DNA from: Marsupella aquatica
Lineage: Eukaryota > Marchantiophyta
NCBI GenBank assembly: GCA_973895155.1
Contig: OZ316894.1
Location: 12,772,001 to 12,836,000, forward strand
Direction of reading: 5' to 3'
DNA length: 64,000 nucleotides
In this document: positions 13,268 to 25,824 of the stretch, piece by piece
How the letters are laid out: each line of letters begins with the position of its first letter
Numbering within the stretch: the stretch's first letter is position 1
Notes under the pieces: generated by a model
Seen by the model: the letters and a program-made list of their open reading frames with translations, nothing else
Told to the model about the DNA's origin: nothing
Databases searched by the model: none
Program-made: the position numbers and the translations under genes

Positions 13268-14041
13268 AACCTGTTTTAACAAGCGAATAGCAAGCTTACA
13301 ATTTGTGTGCGCCATGTAGCACTCAGGCCATTCTGCTGACACAATGGTAGACCAGAAAGAGGCATAAAACTTAAATTGGGGGATCACTAGTAAAACGGAT
13401 ATAAGTGCCCGTTTTATTAATGTGTCCACTAGATACAGTTAACAACAGTCATAACAAAGTACAATGCAGGATAGACAAGGCCCAATGTAGCGCAATTGAG
13501 TGCGATGTCCATTCCACCGAGAGGAATTGCCAACTTTATAGCCATTGCGAATTTGAATAAATGTGACCTCTCACATGCTGATTTAAGGCACCAGAACATT
13601 TCTGGATTAAAACCTGCCATCAGATTATGTAAGCAATTGGCTAGAAGTGCTGAGCTTCAACACTTCCTAGAGTAAACTACTTACAATAAGGTATAGGCCA
13701 GTAATATTTTACAATTCGCCTCACTATTCCTAACAATGATTTAAGTCTCTCTAACTTCCGTCCTTTGAGCTGGGGTTAAGAGCGCCAAGCAGCCTGAAAC
13801 ATGTACTGATGACTACACAGATTTATATGGGCTATTGTACAAAGTAAAGGGTATGTTCAAAGTAAGAAATGATCTTCAGCTAGTCAGTGGATTTCTTATC
13901 CAAGGTGTATGTGTTTCAAAACATTAGACCGTGATGAAAGTATGTCTTCATCTAACTTCGAGTCTAAAGCTTCAGATAATTTGGAAACAAGGAAAAAGCA
14001 CTTAATTTCCTCATTCGGTCAAGTAAAAGTTTAAGTTATAG
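13268..14041. other. Region 3' of the membrane-protein gene
   Basis: Probable 3' UTR and downstream sequence of the minus-strand gene that ends at 14042. Two short minus-strand frames (13620-13429 and 13429-13214) are rich in hydrophobic residues but have no recognisable motif and no splice support joining them. Confidence 0.35.
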
Positions 14042-17000
14042 TCATGAAGGGAACTGCCCTTGCATCAACAGTAACGGGGCAGAGGACGGATGTCTTGTTG
14101 ATCGATGTCTCAACATGGGAGGAAAATCACTGTTACAAAAAGATATTGTTAGATGCGACACTACAGATATCCCTCCCAAAGTATATAAAATTGCAATAAA
14201 ATATTTAAGTAATTAGTTAGGAAAAATCCCAATGACTATTCGACCACTCCGTAGACTTGTCAATAATAGAATGCAGCATTGAAATCGGTCTACTACTTTA
14301 CTTAAAATGGAAACAGTACCTGAAAAGCTGAAGGCTTTCTTGCGTCTCTGTTTCTGATTCCACCTGCAATTTAAGAGGAAAAATTCGTTTGATTTTTTAA
14401 TTGAGGAAATACAAGACGACGCCTGCAGTGAGCACTCTGAACTGTTGATCTAGGAAACATAGCTGCTTAATTGACTTGGCCCCATGCCTTTCCAAGGTGG
14501 CAACAAATCAAATTCAGCAGAAGAGATTCAGCATTTAGTCCTTACTCATACGCCCCTGACACAACCACCCAGCGGCCACTCCGACAAGAAACACGTTTGT
14601 CTGGACTTCTACTGACTGGACCAACAGAAGAGATTTAAATTTATTAATTACCTCATCCAGTACAGCTGCTGAGTCTACTCCACTTGGATCAGGCATCCAG
14701 AATATATTTTGACAAGTTTTTAATGCCATATAGTGCCCCGCCTTGAGCACGTGACTTACACGGAAGATAAATTCCACCAACTGATTGTAAATGCTGCAAG
14801 TTCACACACGTCAGGGAGTTAAGACCGCAAATAAACATTATTTTCAATAGCAAGCATTAATCAGTAGACAGAGTAAGATGAGATACCTTAGGCGATGACG
14901 ATTGCAGGCGGCAATGAAGGCAGCAAGTCCTTTCACAATACCATTAACGGCATGGAAGACCTGCGACAAAGAGGATAAATGACAGCTCTCATTTTCATGC
15001 CGGGAAACAGGTGAAGAACCTCTCGTGTCAACAAAGCTTGAGCAACTCCTGCACCTAACTAGCACACAGAGCATTGAATAATACCACACCAAACCGGAAC
15101 CAAACCAGCAATCTGAACACATAGCATGAAATCGGCTGATACAATAGTACGCTTCTAGTGACCAACGACATTTCAAAAGTGACCGCATACTCTAGTGTAA
15201 GACATTTAGCTAGCAAAACGTTGACACAAAGGCCACAATCCGCAATCAAATTTTCAGCTCCTGTCATCTTCATCGGTAATGCCGCTAGAAAAGCTAGGCG
15301 CAACATGCTGGTAGCATTTGGCCAAGTCAATTGAGCATAATTATATGCAAACTCCTTGCGTCTCTCCCTAATCCTGAGTACAGAAAACCTTCCACTCTGG
15401 TTCAGAGAAACAACGATGTCTTAAGATCACTGAGAGTTGAAATGTTGTCCATAGGCACTGACCTTGGAAAGGATATCATTCCAAAGCGTCCTCCACATGG
15501 ATGAGCTCGGTGTAGAAGACTTGACAATTTGTAACGATTGCAAAGTTGGTGACCCAGATACCAGAAGAAGCTGGAAGGAATCATGAATCACGAGCCACAG
15601 GCTTTCCAAGGCATTCACGACTTCAGATGATAGTGACTTTAATAAACTCCCAACAAGCCTCATCAACTGTACTGGGAAGATCATGAAGTTCCATATAGAA
15701 TAGAATACTGGATATAAGAGCGTCTTCCCTGTTCAGGAAAAACCACACAAGTACATGCTTAGAATAAGAGAATAAGAAAACCGGACCTCAGTAACTTCGA
15801 ACATACTGGGGCTCGACCAATCAAACCTCAAATTGCAGGCGGAAGGCTTGTAGATGTGCTCTCGTGACAAATCCAGGGAAGGGCCAGTGAACAGCACTAC
15901 TACGAGTAAAGAGAGAACATAAACACTGAGGGAGAAGGCCTACAGATTTTTGACAACCACAAGGCAGATCTTGCGATTGAAATTCCACAACGCATGCATC
16001 CTTGAAGCCAAGCAACAATATACTAATTAAGGAATATCGAGGAAAATGTCGAAGGACTCATACCTAGGTTAAAAACAGCAGACAAGAATGTCATGAAGGG
16101 CCATATCGTTACGTAGAGAATGTGGCTTAAGCCAACAGCAACCAAAGAGAGGGTGCCTGAGATAAACTGGACCAGTGTCTGCAGTCCGTAGGATACCCCT
16201 TCCCACAAAGGAAGGAGTGCCTCCCCAAGTAACATTACCGGCTGAAGAAAAGGTCGCACAAGAAGTACTGAAATTTGTCGGCTGGCTCGTGTTACGGCCA
16301 ATGCCCACTCGAAAGCTTTCTCGCAATTTTGAAGGAACAGCATGGTTCCCAAATATTTCAGTCGGGAGACCATTCCCCATTCCTCAATGCACTTGAAGAG
16401 TGGCCCACATATATGTGCGGCAGTGGCTTTCAGAACAGGGACATTTTTATAAAGATCGTAGAAGCCTATCAAAACTGTGACTATTGAAATTATGTAGTAT
16501 ACAGTTCCGCAAAGAGGACGCATCCAGGGACGATAAATGTGGCTCAAAATAGGATAAGACTGCAGGAAAATGACCCACGGAGGAAGGCCCGACTCTAGCA
16601 TTTTAAGCAATCGCCGGTCAGCAGTAATAATTCGCCTTAATTCTAATGGAAGCAAGGGCTCGGAAAATCTGAAAATAATGAGTATGTCTCGATATGTCTC
16701 CGCCACAGCAATTAATCTATCAGGATGAATATATACAGGATCCGGTCGCACCTCACCACTCGCACTGCATCGTACACAACCTTGTGTCTTCTCCCGAAAG
16801 GAAACACCCTCCCGTATCTTTCCACACCTGGAGCACCCTGATGATCGTGAACTATCAAAACTTTGGATCGGTACTCCCAAAGAATGCTTTCCGGAACATA
16901 AATTCTTTGAATTCTTTACACCTCCTCGTCCCGAACAAGAAGCATATTCACCCGCGTCTTGCGAAGTCTGAATTCTACTCTCGGGGAGACAAGATGGTTG

Positions 17001-18271
17001 CCAATCTTCATCGACAGGCACTATATGAAGGTTTTTCGAATCCTTGTGTTGATGAGTCGAACAGCTTTTGAACAGGTTGTGCAACACTTGCTCGCTATAA
17101 GGAGAGGAAGGAGGAGTAAAATATTCCGGAGGTAAACTTCCCACATTAACCGGATCCAAGCGAGTTCCAAACCTGGATGTCAGGGAACTCATGTAAGCCC
17201 TACTTAGCTCACTGATAAGAGTTGAACAAGACCCATTTCTTTGCGATCTAGATTTGTCGACTTGTTTCCGTTTTCTGGTTTCTTTCCTTCTATTTGAGCC
17301 ATCCAGTCCTGGCTCTGATCCCAGCCCGTGGAGATTGTTGCTAGATGCCTTGCGTCTAAAACTTGAGCCACTCGTCTTGCTATTTGATATAAACGTAAAA
17401 TCCAGATTTAGGCCCGAGTCGTTGGACCCAGACAATATAGTGTCATAGCAAGCTCGAGCTTGATCAAGACTGTCAAATTCACGCTTGGTCATGACTTTCA
17501 CCTCCAATGACACACATGTGTCGGTCTGATCACCACAAAAGGAAACTTTCGGTTAGATGAATTGAGAATTCCAAAATCATCGATCGACATTGCGACCATT
17601 AAATTTGTGTCACTTGCTCCAACACAACAATGTCATATGAGCTAAAAGTTGATAGACGGTTCTCTTCTCATATATAAGTCGACTAAAATCACTAGATATC
17701 ATACACCAGCTACTATGATCATGAAAACAAAGTAAACCAAACTGCCTGGACCTTGAGCAGAGGATCAATATGGAGTTCACAATGATATGAAGCCTCTTTC
17801 CTTAACATCTACTGACATCAGTCTCCAAAATGGTACTGTCAGTACCTGGAGTTCATTGCTGTAATTAATGCCCCGCACATCGGACCAGGCAACTTCGAAA
17901 GCAACACATCCATACAAGCCATGAGGCGGCTTCTTAGATCGAATCTGCTCTTTACAGTCGCGCTGCAGAGCAACCAAAAGCGAAAACCAGCCATCCTCTT
18001 TCTCTTGTGCGGCTGTTACCCTTAAATTAGAACTCTCTCCATGTTGACACGAAATATCACCCTTACTGTAGTCTCGCAACCGGTTGGCAAAAGGAGATCC
18101 CCTAGACTGGCGAGCTCCAACAAAGGAATTTAGTAGTGCAACAGATTGGAAATAGTTATATTTTCTTGATACCGGAAGGAGCGATGACAAAAGACCCAGA
18201 AACGCTAACCTAAATAATGCCACTGCAGGATTCAATACAAGGAACAAACCTTGTAAACCAACAGTTGCCAT
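14042..18271 (-). CDS. Conserved plant multi-pass membrane protein of unknown function (797 aa)
   Basis: Seven exons with GT-AG borders and matching phases: 18271-17846, 17525-16064, 15728-15463, 14960-14887, 14793-14760, 14363-14320, 14129-14042 (TGA). The CDS is 2,394 nt. The start is the ATG opening MATVGLQG, followed by a hydrophobic stretch to about residue 35. The middle (residues about 180-370) is Ser/Lys-rich and looks disordered, then a Cys motif CX2C-X15-CX2C (C373, C376, C392, C395). The C-terminal half has several hydrophobic helices, around phrases such as LPPWVIFLQSYP, IGFYDLYKNVPVLKA and RYLGTMLF, then SSMWRTLWNDI and FIAACNRHRL. These phrases match an uncharacterised family conserved in land plants that I remember without a reliable name. 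The last two short exons depend only on splice and frame logic. No function is proposed. Confidence 0.8.
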
Positions 18272-21200
18272 AATTTCGCAGGCCTGGAGGGGCAAGAGTT
18301 CACTGTCCAGGGTCCGTTATCGACGAGGAAAACTAGCTTCAACCCTTGATATGCCACAAGCAGGAAGAGCCTAGACACATATGATTGAATGTCCCTGTTC
18401 AAAACAGTACATGTTAAGTTCCACTCATAGAGGAAAATAGCGATGAGACCTGACTACTGATCCAATATGAACCCAGGCCATGTATCGTCGTTAAGGTCAC
18501 CATAACTGTTCGCTCTCGTCTATGAGAGTTTTCAAAATAGCATCAATTCCGGAGTCAAAGCCATACATCACTTGCTCACAGAGAATTCCTCATTTTTACC
18601 GAGCCACACTAAGTAATTAATGCCGCGATGTACACTAACACAAAGGGCCATGTAAGACAAGATGCCAGGAAGAACCACATGCAAAGTCAGAGAGGTGTCA
18701 TATCAATGGTGTCAATAATTATCCTCCCCAAGGTGCTGAAATCATGAGCTTCCGATAGAGCCGAGACGGGAAACAGAGGAAACGTTCAGACTCTTCAACT
18801 TCAGACGGTACAAGCAAAAGTCATGGACCATCCAAGGTATGTCAACCAAAGAATTTACTTTGCTCCAAAAGAGACCCCTCCCCCTCACCGCCCCACCAAA
18901 AATACACAATTTTTTTCATAGAAAACAAAAATTTCTAATCACAATTGATACAATCGGAACGCAGATATAATCGGAACGTTGCAACAGTCAAACTTGTCAA
19001 CATGACGATATCGAAATCGTCACCCTGCCCTACGATTATTGAGGAAGTCAGCCGAATTTTATGATCATGAAACGCGTCCCTATGCCTTACAGTGGAGATA
19101 GCACGAATGCAGAGATGCTGAACGCTCGGAACAAAATCTGGACGTTCCAGCCCCAATCTGCACAACGTTCCGTCGAAGTACACTGAATTTGCGAGTTGCG
19201 AGGACAGTCGAAAGGCCATTTGTCGACTGCTTCAGCCCTCAAATCTAGAGCAAGACAGCCCCAAACTCAAGAAGGTGCCCTAACTGGAACACAGATCTCA
19301 ATCGTGCACGCCTAGAACCTTGGGTATCTTACTAAGCCATTGATCTAAAGAAGGCCATATCTTTTCATTAATCCCCTGGCTCAGATTGTTCTTTGGGCTC
19401 TTTGCTTCTTCCGCTCCCGTTGGATTCATGTAGATTATCACTACTCTAATCCTCGGGACACAACCAGAAGGCGATCGATCGACAAGGCAAGCAGAAAATA
19501 CACATGACCACGAAGAATAAAATGTCGATAAGGGGACTGACCCGATCTGCAGACTGGTGAGGGCGTAAAGACCACCGTTGCGCGGTAGCGCCATCCTTTC
19601 GCCTGTCCGAAAACCTCAACCTCCCTCCCGAGGCGATTGATTGGCCGGCTACAGGGTGGTGTCGAGGTACGGCAACAACTCGAGAAGCGTAGAGCTATTC
19701 GACCCCATCGCGGTAGCACTCTTTCTTCCAATTAAGTTTCGATGCCGTTACTATCCTGAAGCCATGGATCACACCCTCTCATCAAGCGGACTCTTCCATT
19801 GTAAGTTTACTGACTGTTCCTTCATACAAAAATGAAGAAAACCAACGAGCATCATCGAACATCTCTCCCTCCCCTCCACTACCTGGCACCCGGCCAGACC
19901 CCGCAGTCCCACCACTCCGGTACGTGGCAGACGAGCAGGTTCGTGACCGACAGCACTTGCATCTGGGCTTCGAACCTCGGTTTTGAGGTGTTCCACAGAA
20001 CGCGTTCAGAACATCACAGAGTATGCTTTTGGGGTTTGACGCGCTCCCCGCCTTCGCCGCTGTGCAGTGCTGCTTGTGCTGCATCATTTTCTGTATCTGC
20101 AGGATACGATGTTTTCCTGGTCGGTACGGTATTTTGCTGGTCGGTGATGTAAGGAAGCGTTGACCTTACTAAATAACAGATGTCTGAGTTGATCTTACCA
20201 ACTCACTTTGGTTTTACTATAGTGGAATCCACTTCTTCAGAACCCAAGTAACCGTAACCCCAAGCCAGCTTAGATTTTGAGGTTTTTTCTTTTTCCAGGT
20301 GGCCAATGTCACCTTGTGTGACAAAAAAGATGTTAGTAATATTCCTTATCTAATTTTCCTAGAGTTGTTTCTGATCATCAGATTCTCTGATGTGTGGATA
20401 ATGGGGTTTTCTAGGTGGGAAACTGGCTATGGACAATAAAAAACCTGGCAAATTTTCACCAACTGTGGCAGGGAGACCTTTTACTCTAGCTAATTTTTGC
20501 CCGTGGAAAAAATGGTGCCCAGGGGCCCTTTTACCTATACCTTCCCCACCTAGTGAGGGCTCTAGTCAAACAATAGTTCATTCCTTCCTCAAGTATTTTT
20601 GTCCACAAGGGAAACAGGCATCTGTGTGAAGGCATTTTGTTTGGATGTAAGAAAAAACCCACTTCACTAACAAAGTTAGTCCCTAGCTAGCCAAAACCTG
20701 GTAAGTGAAATCCATTTTTAAGACTCCTCTTTTGCCTAGCAAACTTGCTAACCAGCTGGACTCTTAGAAATGTACTCAAAGTAAAAAAGTCAACAAAAAT
20801 CAAAAGAAATTACAAACCACTACAGTAAGTAGGTATTAGCTAACAACATTTTCCGCAGTAGCAAAAATTATTGTTTGCTTGCATTATACCATAACTCAAT
20901 GTAAGATTCACAATCTAGGCTACGAGTTTAGGTCTGACTATGTAGCATATGTGATATGGCACAATGTTTGGATGTGAAAGTGACAAGGAGCTACAAGCTT
21001 GGGTACTACCTAGCATCTCTGATGAGGCAAAAATGTAAGGGTTATCTGGCAAGGATAACAACAAAATTAACAGATTTTGAACTGTCAATATGAACTGGTG
21101 TGCACTACAAGTAACTGAGAGGGGCCCTTCATCAAAACTTGACTGTTTTGATAGTGTCCATACCCATAAAACACTCTTGCTATCTCAAATGTGTGCCTGA

Positions 21201-22265
21201 GCTGCAGTATGCCTGCCCAACTGAGAAATTACAAACTTCAATAAATAAACAGTAGTAAAAATAAAATTTTGAATGTTTATGAAAACTAAAAATATTTATG
21301 TGTTCATTCAAAAATTAAAGTAAATTAAATATAGTTCCTCCTATTGAGCAACCATGTTTAGACTCCACAATGCGATGGCCACAGTGTTGAGCAAACTACT
21401 GCTACTCATAGATAGCATGCACATGTGCAAAGATCCAACGAACACACGAGTAGACAAAAGTGATATGTGGTTCTCTACAGGCTACGTCCACGGGAGCGCA
21501 CAAGAGAGTTATATTGACGCCCGTCAACCATATCAAGTCTCCACAAACTAAGTTTTCTCTATTTCTCAATTGGCTCAATAACAATGAGCCTAAATTTCAC
21601 CCATTAACTAGATCCTACTAGTGAACATAGCATTAGCACATCTAACCTTAGCTAAGCACCTGACTTCGATAATTTTAATTGTGGCTACATAGTAACTCTA
21701 GACCTAAGAGTAGATGTCTAAGTAACACAGCATCACCTATCTTGCATCCTTGTGCCTTAACTTTTGTCCTCTTGGACTACACTACAACAACAATGGTGAC
21801 CATAGTGATCACATTTTTGCACAAACAACAACCCAGCCAAAATGACAAGACTTCCACATCCACCAACCATGATAAATCTAGTCATGTGGTTTTTCCACCG
21901 TGGTAGGCATTTTCTGTACCAAGGAAAGACTGGCATAGTGTTTGATGTCTGTTAGGCAATGAAACACGCAACAACTCTTTTGTGGAACTACCTATTTTGC
22001 GCTACAACTTCTTCACATAACAACATCCTTTACTCAACCTCATCATTTTTGCAATGTCATCTTTTACGCAACTACCTCTCTTGCTCAAGAGTGTCTTTTG
22101 CACAACAGCATCTTCTGGGTATTGGTATTGATTGAGCTAGTGGTGTCATGAGAGCCTAGTCACTTGAGTACTTGAGTACTCACAAGTGGGAGATTGTGAA
22201 GGAAGGGGACAGGTTACACCTGAGTTTCCAGATTTCTTCACTGTTTTTTTCTTTCATTGGCTTTG
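18272..22265. other. Upstream region of the membrane-protein gene and intergenic DNA
   Basis: 18.3-20.2 kb is less AT-rich than its surroundings and probably holds the promoter and untranslated leader of the minus-strand gene. Overlapping ORFs on both strands there (for example 19219-18935 minus, 19832-20152 plus) have no recognisable domain. A short echo, tttcctggtcggta then ttttgctggtcggtg, lies at 20110-20147. From 20.2 to 22.2 kb the sequence is AT-rich with no supported feature. Confidence 0.4.
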
Positions 22266-22267
22266 TT

Positions 22268-22540
22268 TTTTGGAAACAAAAGCCCAGATGGACCAAGACA
22301 ATGTCCCTGCCCATCCCCATGGACTGCGTAAAGCAGTCATTGCTTTCACACCAAAGAGAAAAAGGAACCGGTCGCGGATCACAGTTGACGACATTGACTA
22401 CCTAGGGATGAAAGTAGTCAAGACGTCATGGCAATCCTAAGTAATGGCATGACATCTTGAGGTCTATCAGCTTCAAGGTAGTCAAGTTGTCAGGTTACCA
22501 AGGTAACCAGTTCAGTAATGTGATTGAATCCTGCAGAGAC
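22268..22540. repeat. Dispersed repeat, copy 2 (inverted partner of 7.55-8.45 kb)
   Basis: Reverse-complement match to the two blocks of copy 1, here almost contiguous. On the plus strand it encodes a short frame starting MDQDNV and containing AHPHGLRKA, ending at 22440. The conserved codons in both copies suggest a fragment of a transposon protein rather than a MITE interior. Family not recognised. Confidence 0.6.
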
Positions 22541-22593
22541 AGTTTACAGGTCACATTTTGGTCAAAAGCACAAATAATATTATCTGAGTCAGT

Positions 22594-22805
22594 TTAAATG
22601 TTCTGAGCAAATCCATCCAAACTTTGCCACTCCATGTATTCAGAGCAAATCCATTTAAATGTTCTGAGCAAATCCATCCAAACTTTGCCACTCCATGTAT
22701 TCAGAGCAAATCCATTTAAATGTTCTGAGCAAATCCATCCAAACTTTGCCACTCCATGTATTCAGAGCAAATCCATCCAAACTTTGCCACTCCATGTATT
22801 CAGAG
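22594..22805 (+). repeat. Nested tandem repeat, 61-bp unit
   Basis: Units start at 22594, 22655 and 22716 with exact 61-bp spacing (ttaaatgttctgagcaaatc at each start). Within the unit a 38-bp subunit (caaatccatccaaactttgc onward) is followed by a 9-bp partial copy of itself; after the third unit the 38-bp subunit is repeated alone to about 22805. The copies are nearly identical, so expansion is recent. Confidence 0.9.
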
Positions 22806-23641
22806 ACAAAGTGGAGGTCCATGGGGGTTTAGTTTCCATTTTTTGTCCATACTTTATGGTGTTTTTTAAATCACTCAAAAATCATTGATAATGTCCGTTT
22901 TCAGAAATAATTCATAATGTCGTTTTTCATCGAATCTTTCAACATGTCCTAGTTATTGATACTTTCAGTCTTTCTTGTCCAAACTTTTTCCTTGTCATCG
23001 ATCCACAATATAAGGTTCACTTTGCGCTACATTAGTCCCATTGTAATAAAATCTTGTTGTAATGCCTGACCTCAAGTTTATTTTCATGTTTCTAGATTCT
23101 TTGGAAAGAATTCAATCCTATGGGATGTTTCAGCAGGATTGACAATTATTTGTGATTGATTTTTCTTGATCCAATTTTTGCTTGGGCTTGCGCTACCGTA
23201 ATAGTAACAATTTCACCCTGGAGTAGGCCGCCATTCGAAATTTCATAGGCTGATATGGTATCCTCTCCACAAATTGACGAACGAATCCTACCACCTCAGA
23301 TTGTATGGCCTCCACACCCGCTAACGAAACACTCGCAAAGCAAACTCGATGTCACAACGCACCGGAAGCGGGCATCTTTGTTGATGAAAGGAAATTCAAG
23401 TTCAACGAAAGAAGGCGTGGGAGTATACGAAGAACCGTCTATCCAGTGCTTCGACAAAAGGAACTATCTACTTCTCGCTTTGCTGCATCGAAAAATTTTG
23501 GAGTATGGGCCGTCGTTGCTGGAAAGAAACTAAAACATTTTCAAGCTGCCACCTAAGAATTAGCAAATTGTGTGAAAGTAAATTCACACAATTAGCACAC
23601 GAAGAATCACATACATTGGCACAACGAAGTCTGGAGAACTG
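22806..23641. other. 3' flank of the flavoprotein gene
   Basis: Mostly AT-rich. Two overlapping plus-strand ORFs (23255-23533, 23305-23556) run antisense to the likely 3' UTR of the flavoprotein gene and show no domain. A perfect 11-bp inverted repeat (aattgtgtgaa, 6-nt loop, ttcacacaatt) lies at 23566-23593, about 50 bp past the stop codon. Confidence 0.45.
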
Positions 23642-25141
23642 TCATGAAAGGAAAGATTCGGCATAGCCAATTTGCTCAACAATCGTGGTCCCGGCGATGT
23701 AGCCTCCGGTCCAAGCATTCTGAAAATTGAAACCCCCGGTAATTCCATCCACATCCAGAACCTCGCCAGCCAGAAATAAACCTCGGCACATTCGACTTTC
23801 CATAGTCTTCAGATCAACTTCTACTAGTGGAATACCACCGGCAGTGACAAATTCGTCTTTGAACTCCCCCTTGCCGGATATCTCGAAAGAACATCTCTTT
23901 ATCAAAACTGCTAAATCGTACAAGCTCTTGGTCGGCACGCGAGCCCACTTTGAATCCTTCTCCAAACCCTGCCTTTCAAGTAAATACAGCCAAAATCTCC
24001 GTACCATCGGTAGGTCAGCAGGAACAAAGCTACCCAAGTTACGCTTCTGGCATTCTTGCTTGTGCTTCACCAACATGCTCTTCGTCTCTTCCAAACCAGA
24101 ATTCGGTAAGAAATCCACCCAGATTGTCCCTTCATACCCTGATGAATAAAGAAGGCGAGCTGCCCATGCGGAGAGACGGAGCACAACAGGTCCACTGAAA
24201 CCCCAGTGAGTTATTAACAATGGTCCATCCTGTGTCAAGTGTGGATCCTTCAGCTTCTTTTGGTCTGGAAGTTCCAGTTCAACTTTCACCTTTTCAAAAC
24301 TGACCCCCGAGAGTTCTGTCAGCGCTGAATCCTTGACCTTAAACGTAAACAGACTTGGCCTTGGTTCAACAATAGAGTGCCCCAATTGACTCGCGATTTT
24401 GTAACCCTGAAAAGCACTTCCACTTGCAAGAAGCACGTTATTGGCTTCCAGTATGTTATCGCCATTAGATTTACTACGGCCTCCTATCTGAATGTTGAAT
24501 CTGCCACCCTCCTTGGATACCCGATTCACCTGGACATTCGTCTGTAAAGTCACTCCGATCCGGCGAGCTTCACTCAGGAGGCATTCAACAATAGTGGCTG
24601 AGCTGTTAGTCTTTGGGAAGATTCTCCCATCACTTTCAGTCTTCAGAGCTACGCCTCTGCTCAGAAACCAAGCAGCTGTGTCTTGAGGCCCATGACGACG
24701 GAAGTAAGACCCACGCAACTCCTTATGTCCTCTCGGATACTGTCCTGCCAAAAGCGATGGGTCGTTGAAGAGCCCAGTGGTCACATTACAACGACCGCCT
24801 CCAGAAACGAGCACCTTGGATAGGAGCTGCTGCCCCTTCTCTAAGACTAGAACCTCAAGGCTGGCACAGAGACTTTTAGCCCTTAAAGCTCCGTACACTC
24901 CAGCGGCACCTCCTCCGACAACGATAAGCGTTCGTCTTTCACCTCGTCGTCCATCATCTTCCCTGTCACTTTGAGTTGAGCTGCACCGGCACCTCAACTC
25001 CCAAAAAGGCCGTAGTGGGTAGGTCAAACCACGTTGTACATCCTGCCCTAAGCTCCGAGTCGCTACTCCAACTCGGAGCCCCAAACCTCCGTCGTCTGGG
25101 AAATGGGTACCACTTCGTCCTACGTTGAGTCCACCCCACAT
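23642..25141 (-). CDS. HI0933/BaiN-type NAD(P)/FAD-dependent oxidoreductase, intronless
   Basis: A single 499-codon ORF without introns. Residues 1-70 are Gly/Arg/Ser-rich and unlike the bacterial family members, consistent with an organellar targeting peptide. The dinucleotide-binding motif VVGGGAAG lies at residues 74-81, followed by E(K) at the end of the second strand. The family signature LSKVLVSGGGRCNVT is at 107-121 and the C-terminal FAD contact AGEVLDVDGITGGFNFQNA at about 458-476. These are hallmarks of the HI0933-like flavoprotein family (Pfam HI0933_like; YhiN/BaiN). Plants usually carry one such gene, whose substrate is not established to my knowledge. The ORF is complete and undamaged. 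Absence of introns, unlike its two neighbours to the left, fits either a retrocopy ancestor or bacterial/plastid ancestry. Confidence 0.9.
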   Translation of the reverse strand: MWGGLNVGRSGTHFPDDGGLGLRVGVATRSLGQDVQRGLTYPLRPFWELRCRCSSTQSDREDDGRRGERRTLIVVGGGAAGVYGALRAKSLCASLEVLVLEKGQQLLSKVLVSGGGRCNVTTGLFNDPSLLAGQYPRGHKELRGSYFRRHGPQDTAAWFLSRGVALKTESDGRIFPKTNSSATIVECLLSEARRIGVTLQTNVQVNRVSKEGGRFNIQIGGRSKSNGDNILEANNVLLASGSAFQGYKIASQLGHSIVEPRPSLFTFKVKDSALTELSGVSFEKVKVELELPDQKKLKDPHLTQDGPLLITHWGFSGPVVLRLSAWAARLLYSSGYEGTIWVDFLPNSGLEETKSMLVKHKQECQKRNLGSFVPADLPMVRRFWLYLLERQGLEKDSKWARVPTKSLYDLAVLIKRCSFEISGKGEFKDEFVTAGGIPLVEVDLKTMESRMCRGLFLAGEVLDVDGITGGFNFQNAWTGGYIAGTTIVEQIGYAESFLS

Positions 25142-25824
25142 TGGAAGTGAATGGCTTGTCAGGAGGACGGGCAGGACCTGGAATCCAGGCAGAAGAGGGA
25201 AGCTCTACTAAAAAACAATCTTTTCCGAGCTGTTCAGAGGAGACAGAGAGACAGACAGAACCATCATCAACTCATCATTCATCACCACAATTACGGGAGC
25301 GAGGAATCCTCCTTTTTCTAGAACAATTGGCGCAAGTAGGCTTTCAAATGTTACATGTTCACAAAACGGGCCCTTTCATCGTATTCGACGGGCCTAACGT
25401 TGGACATCGCAATCCCCGCATGTGGACCTTTCGAACGACGTAGAGATTTGTGCTGTACCGACCCGAACGCTTTGCAATTGTAGCTCAGGATAGGGACAGT
25501 ATCAGATAAGAGTCTACTACACACGCTGAACAGTCTCGACTCTTAGGAATTCTTAAACCCCTTGGAAAACACTTGCTTTGTATTTGCTGTATGGTTTATC
25601 CTTCTAATTATGACAGAACATGAAGATATCTTACGAGTACGCTGACACACTGTCAAGAGGGTGTTCTGGCTTATGATCGTCCGAGGGTGTCATGCGGCTG
25701 TGTGTGTTGTCTCTATCTATGGTATTGAATGTAATGTATCCAACAAATACAAAGAGAATATCTACCGAGTGGTTTAAGAGGGATGCAAGTACAATCGAAA
25801 ATCGAAAATCGAAAACGTCAATAT
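25142..25824. other. Upstream region of the flavoprotein gene up to the Copia insertion
   Basis: Likely promoter and leader of the minus-strand flavoprotein gene. A 100-codon plus-strand ORF (25141-25443) starts at the same base pair as the flavoprotein start and has no recognisable motif. A short triplication of aatcgaaa lies at about 25793-25815, immediately before the Copia target site. Confidence 0.4.

Noticed and set aside
18935-20152. Overlapping ORFs on both strands between 18.9 and 20.2 kb
   Set aside because: They overlap each other in antisense and show no motif; the modestly higher GC of a promoter/leader region explains their length.
23255-23556. Two overlapping plus-strand ORFs of 83-92 codons
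   Set aside because: Antisense to the probable 3' UTR of the flavoprotein gene and without motifs.
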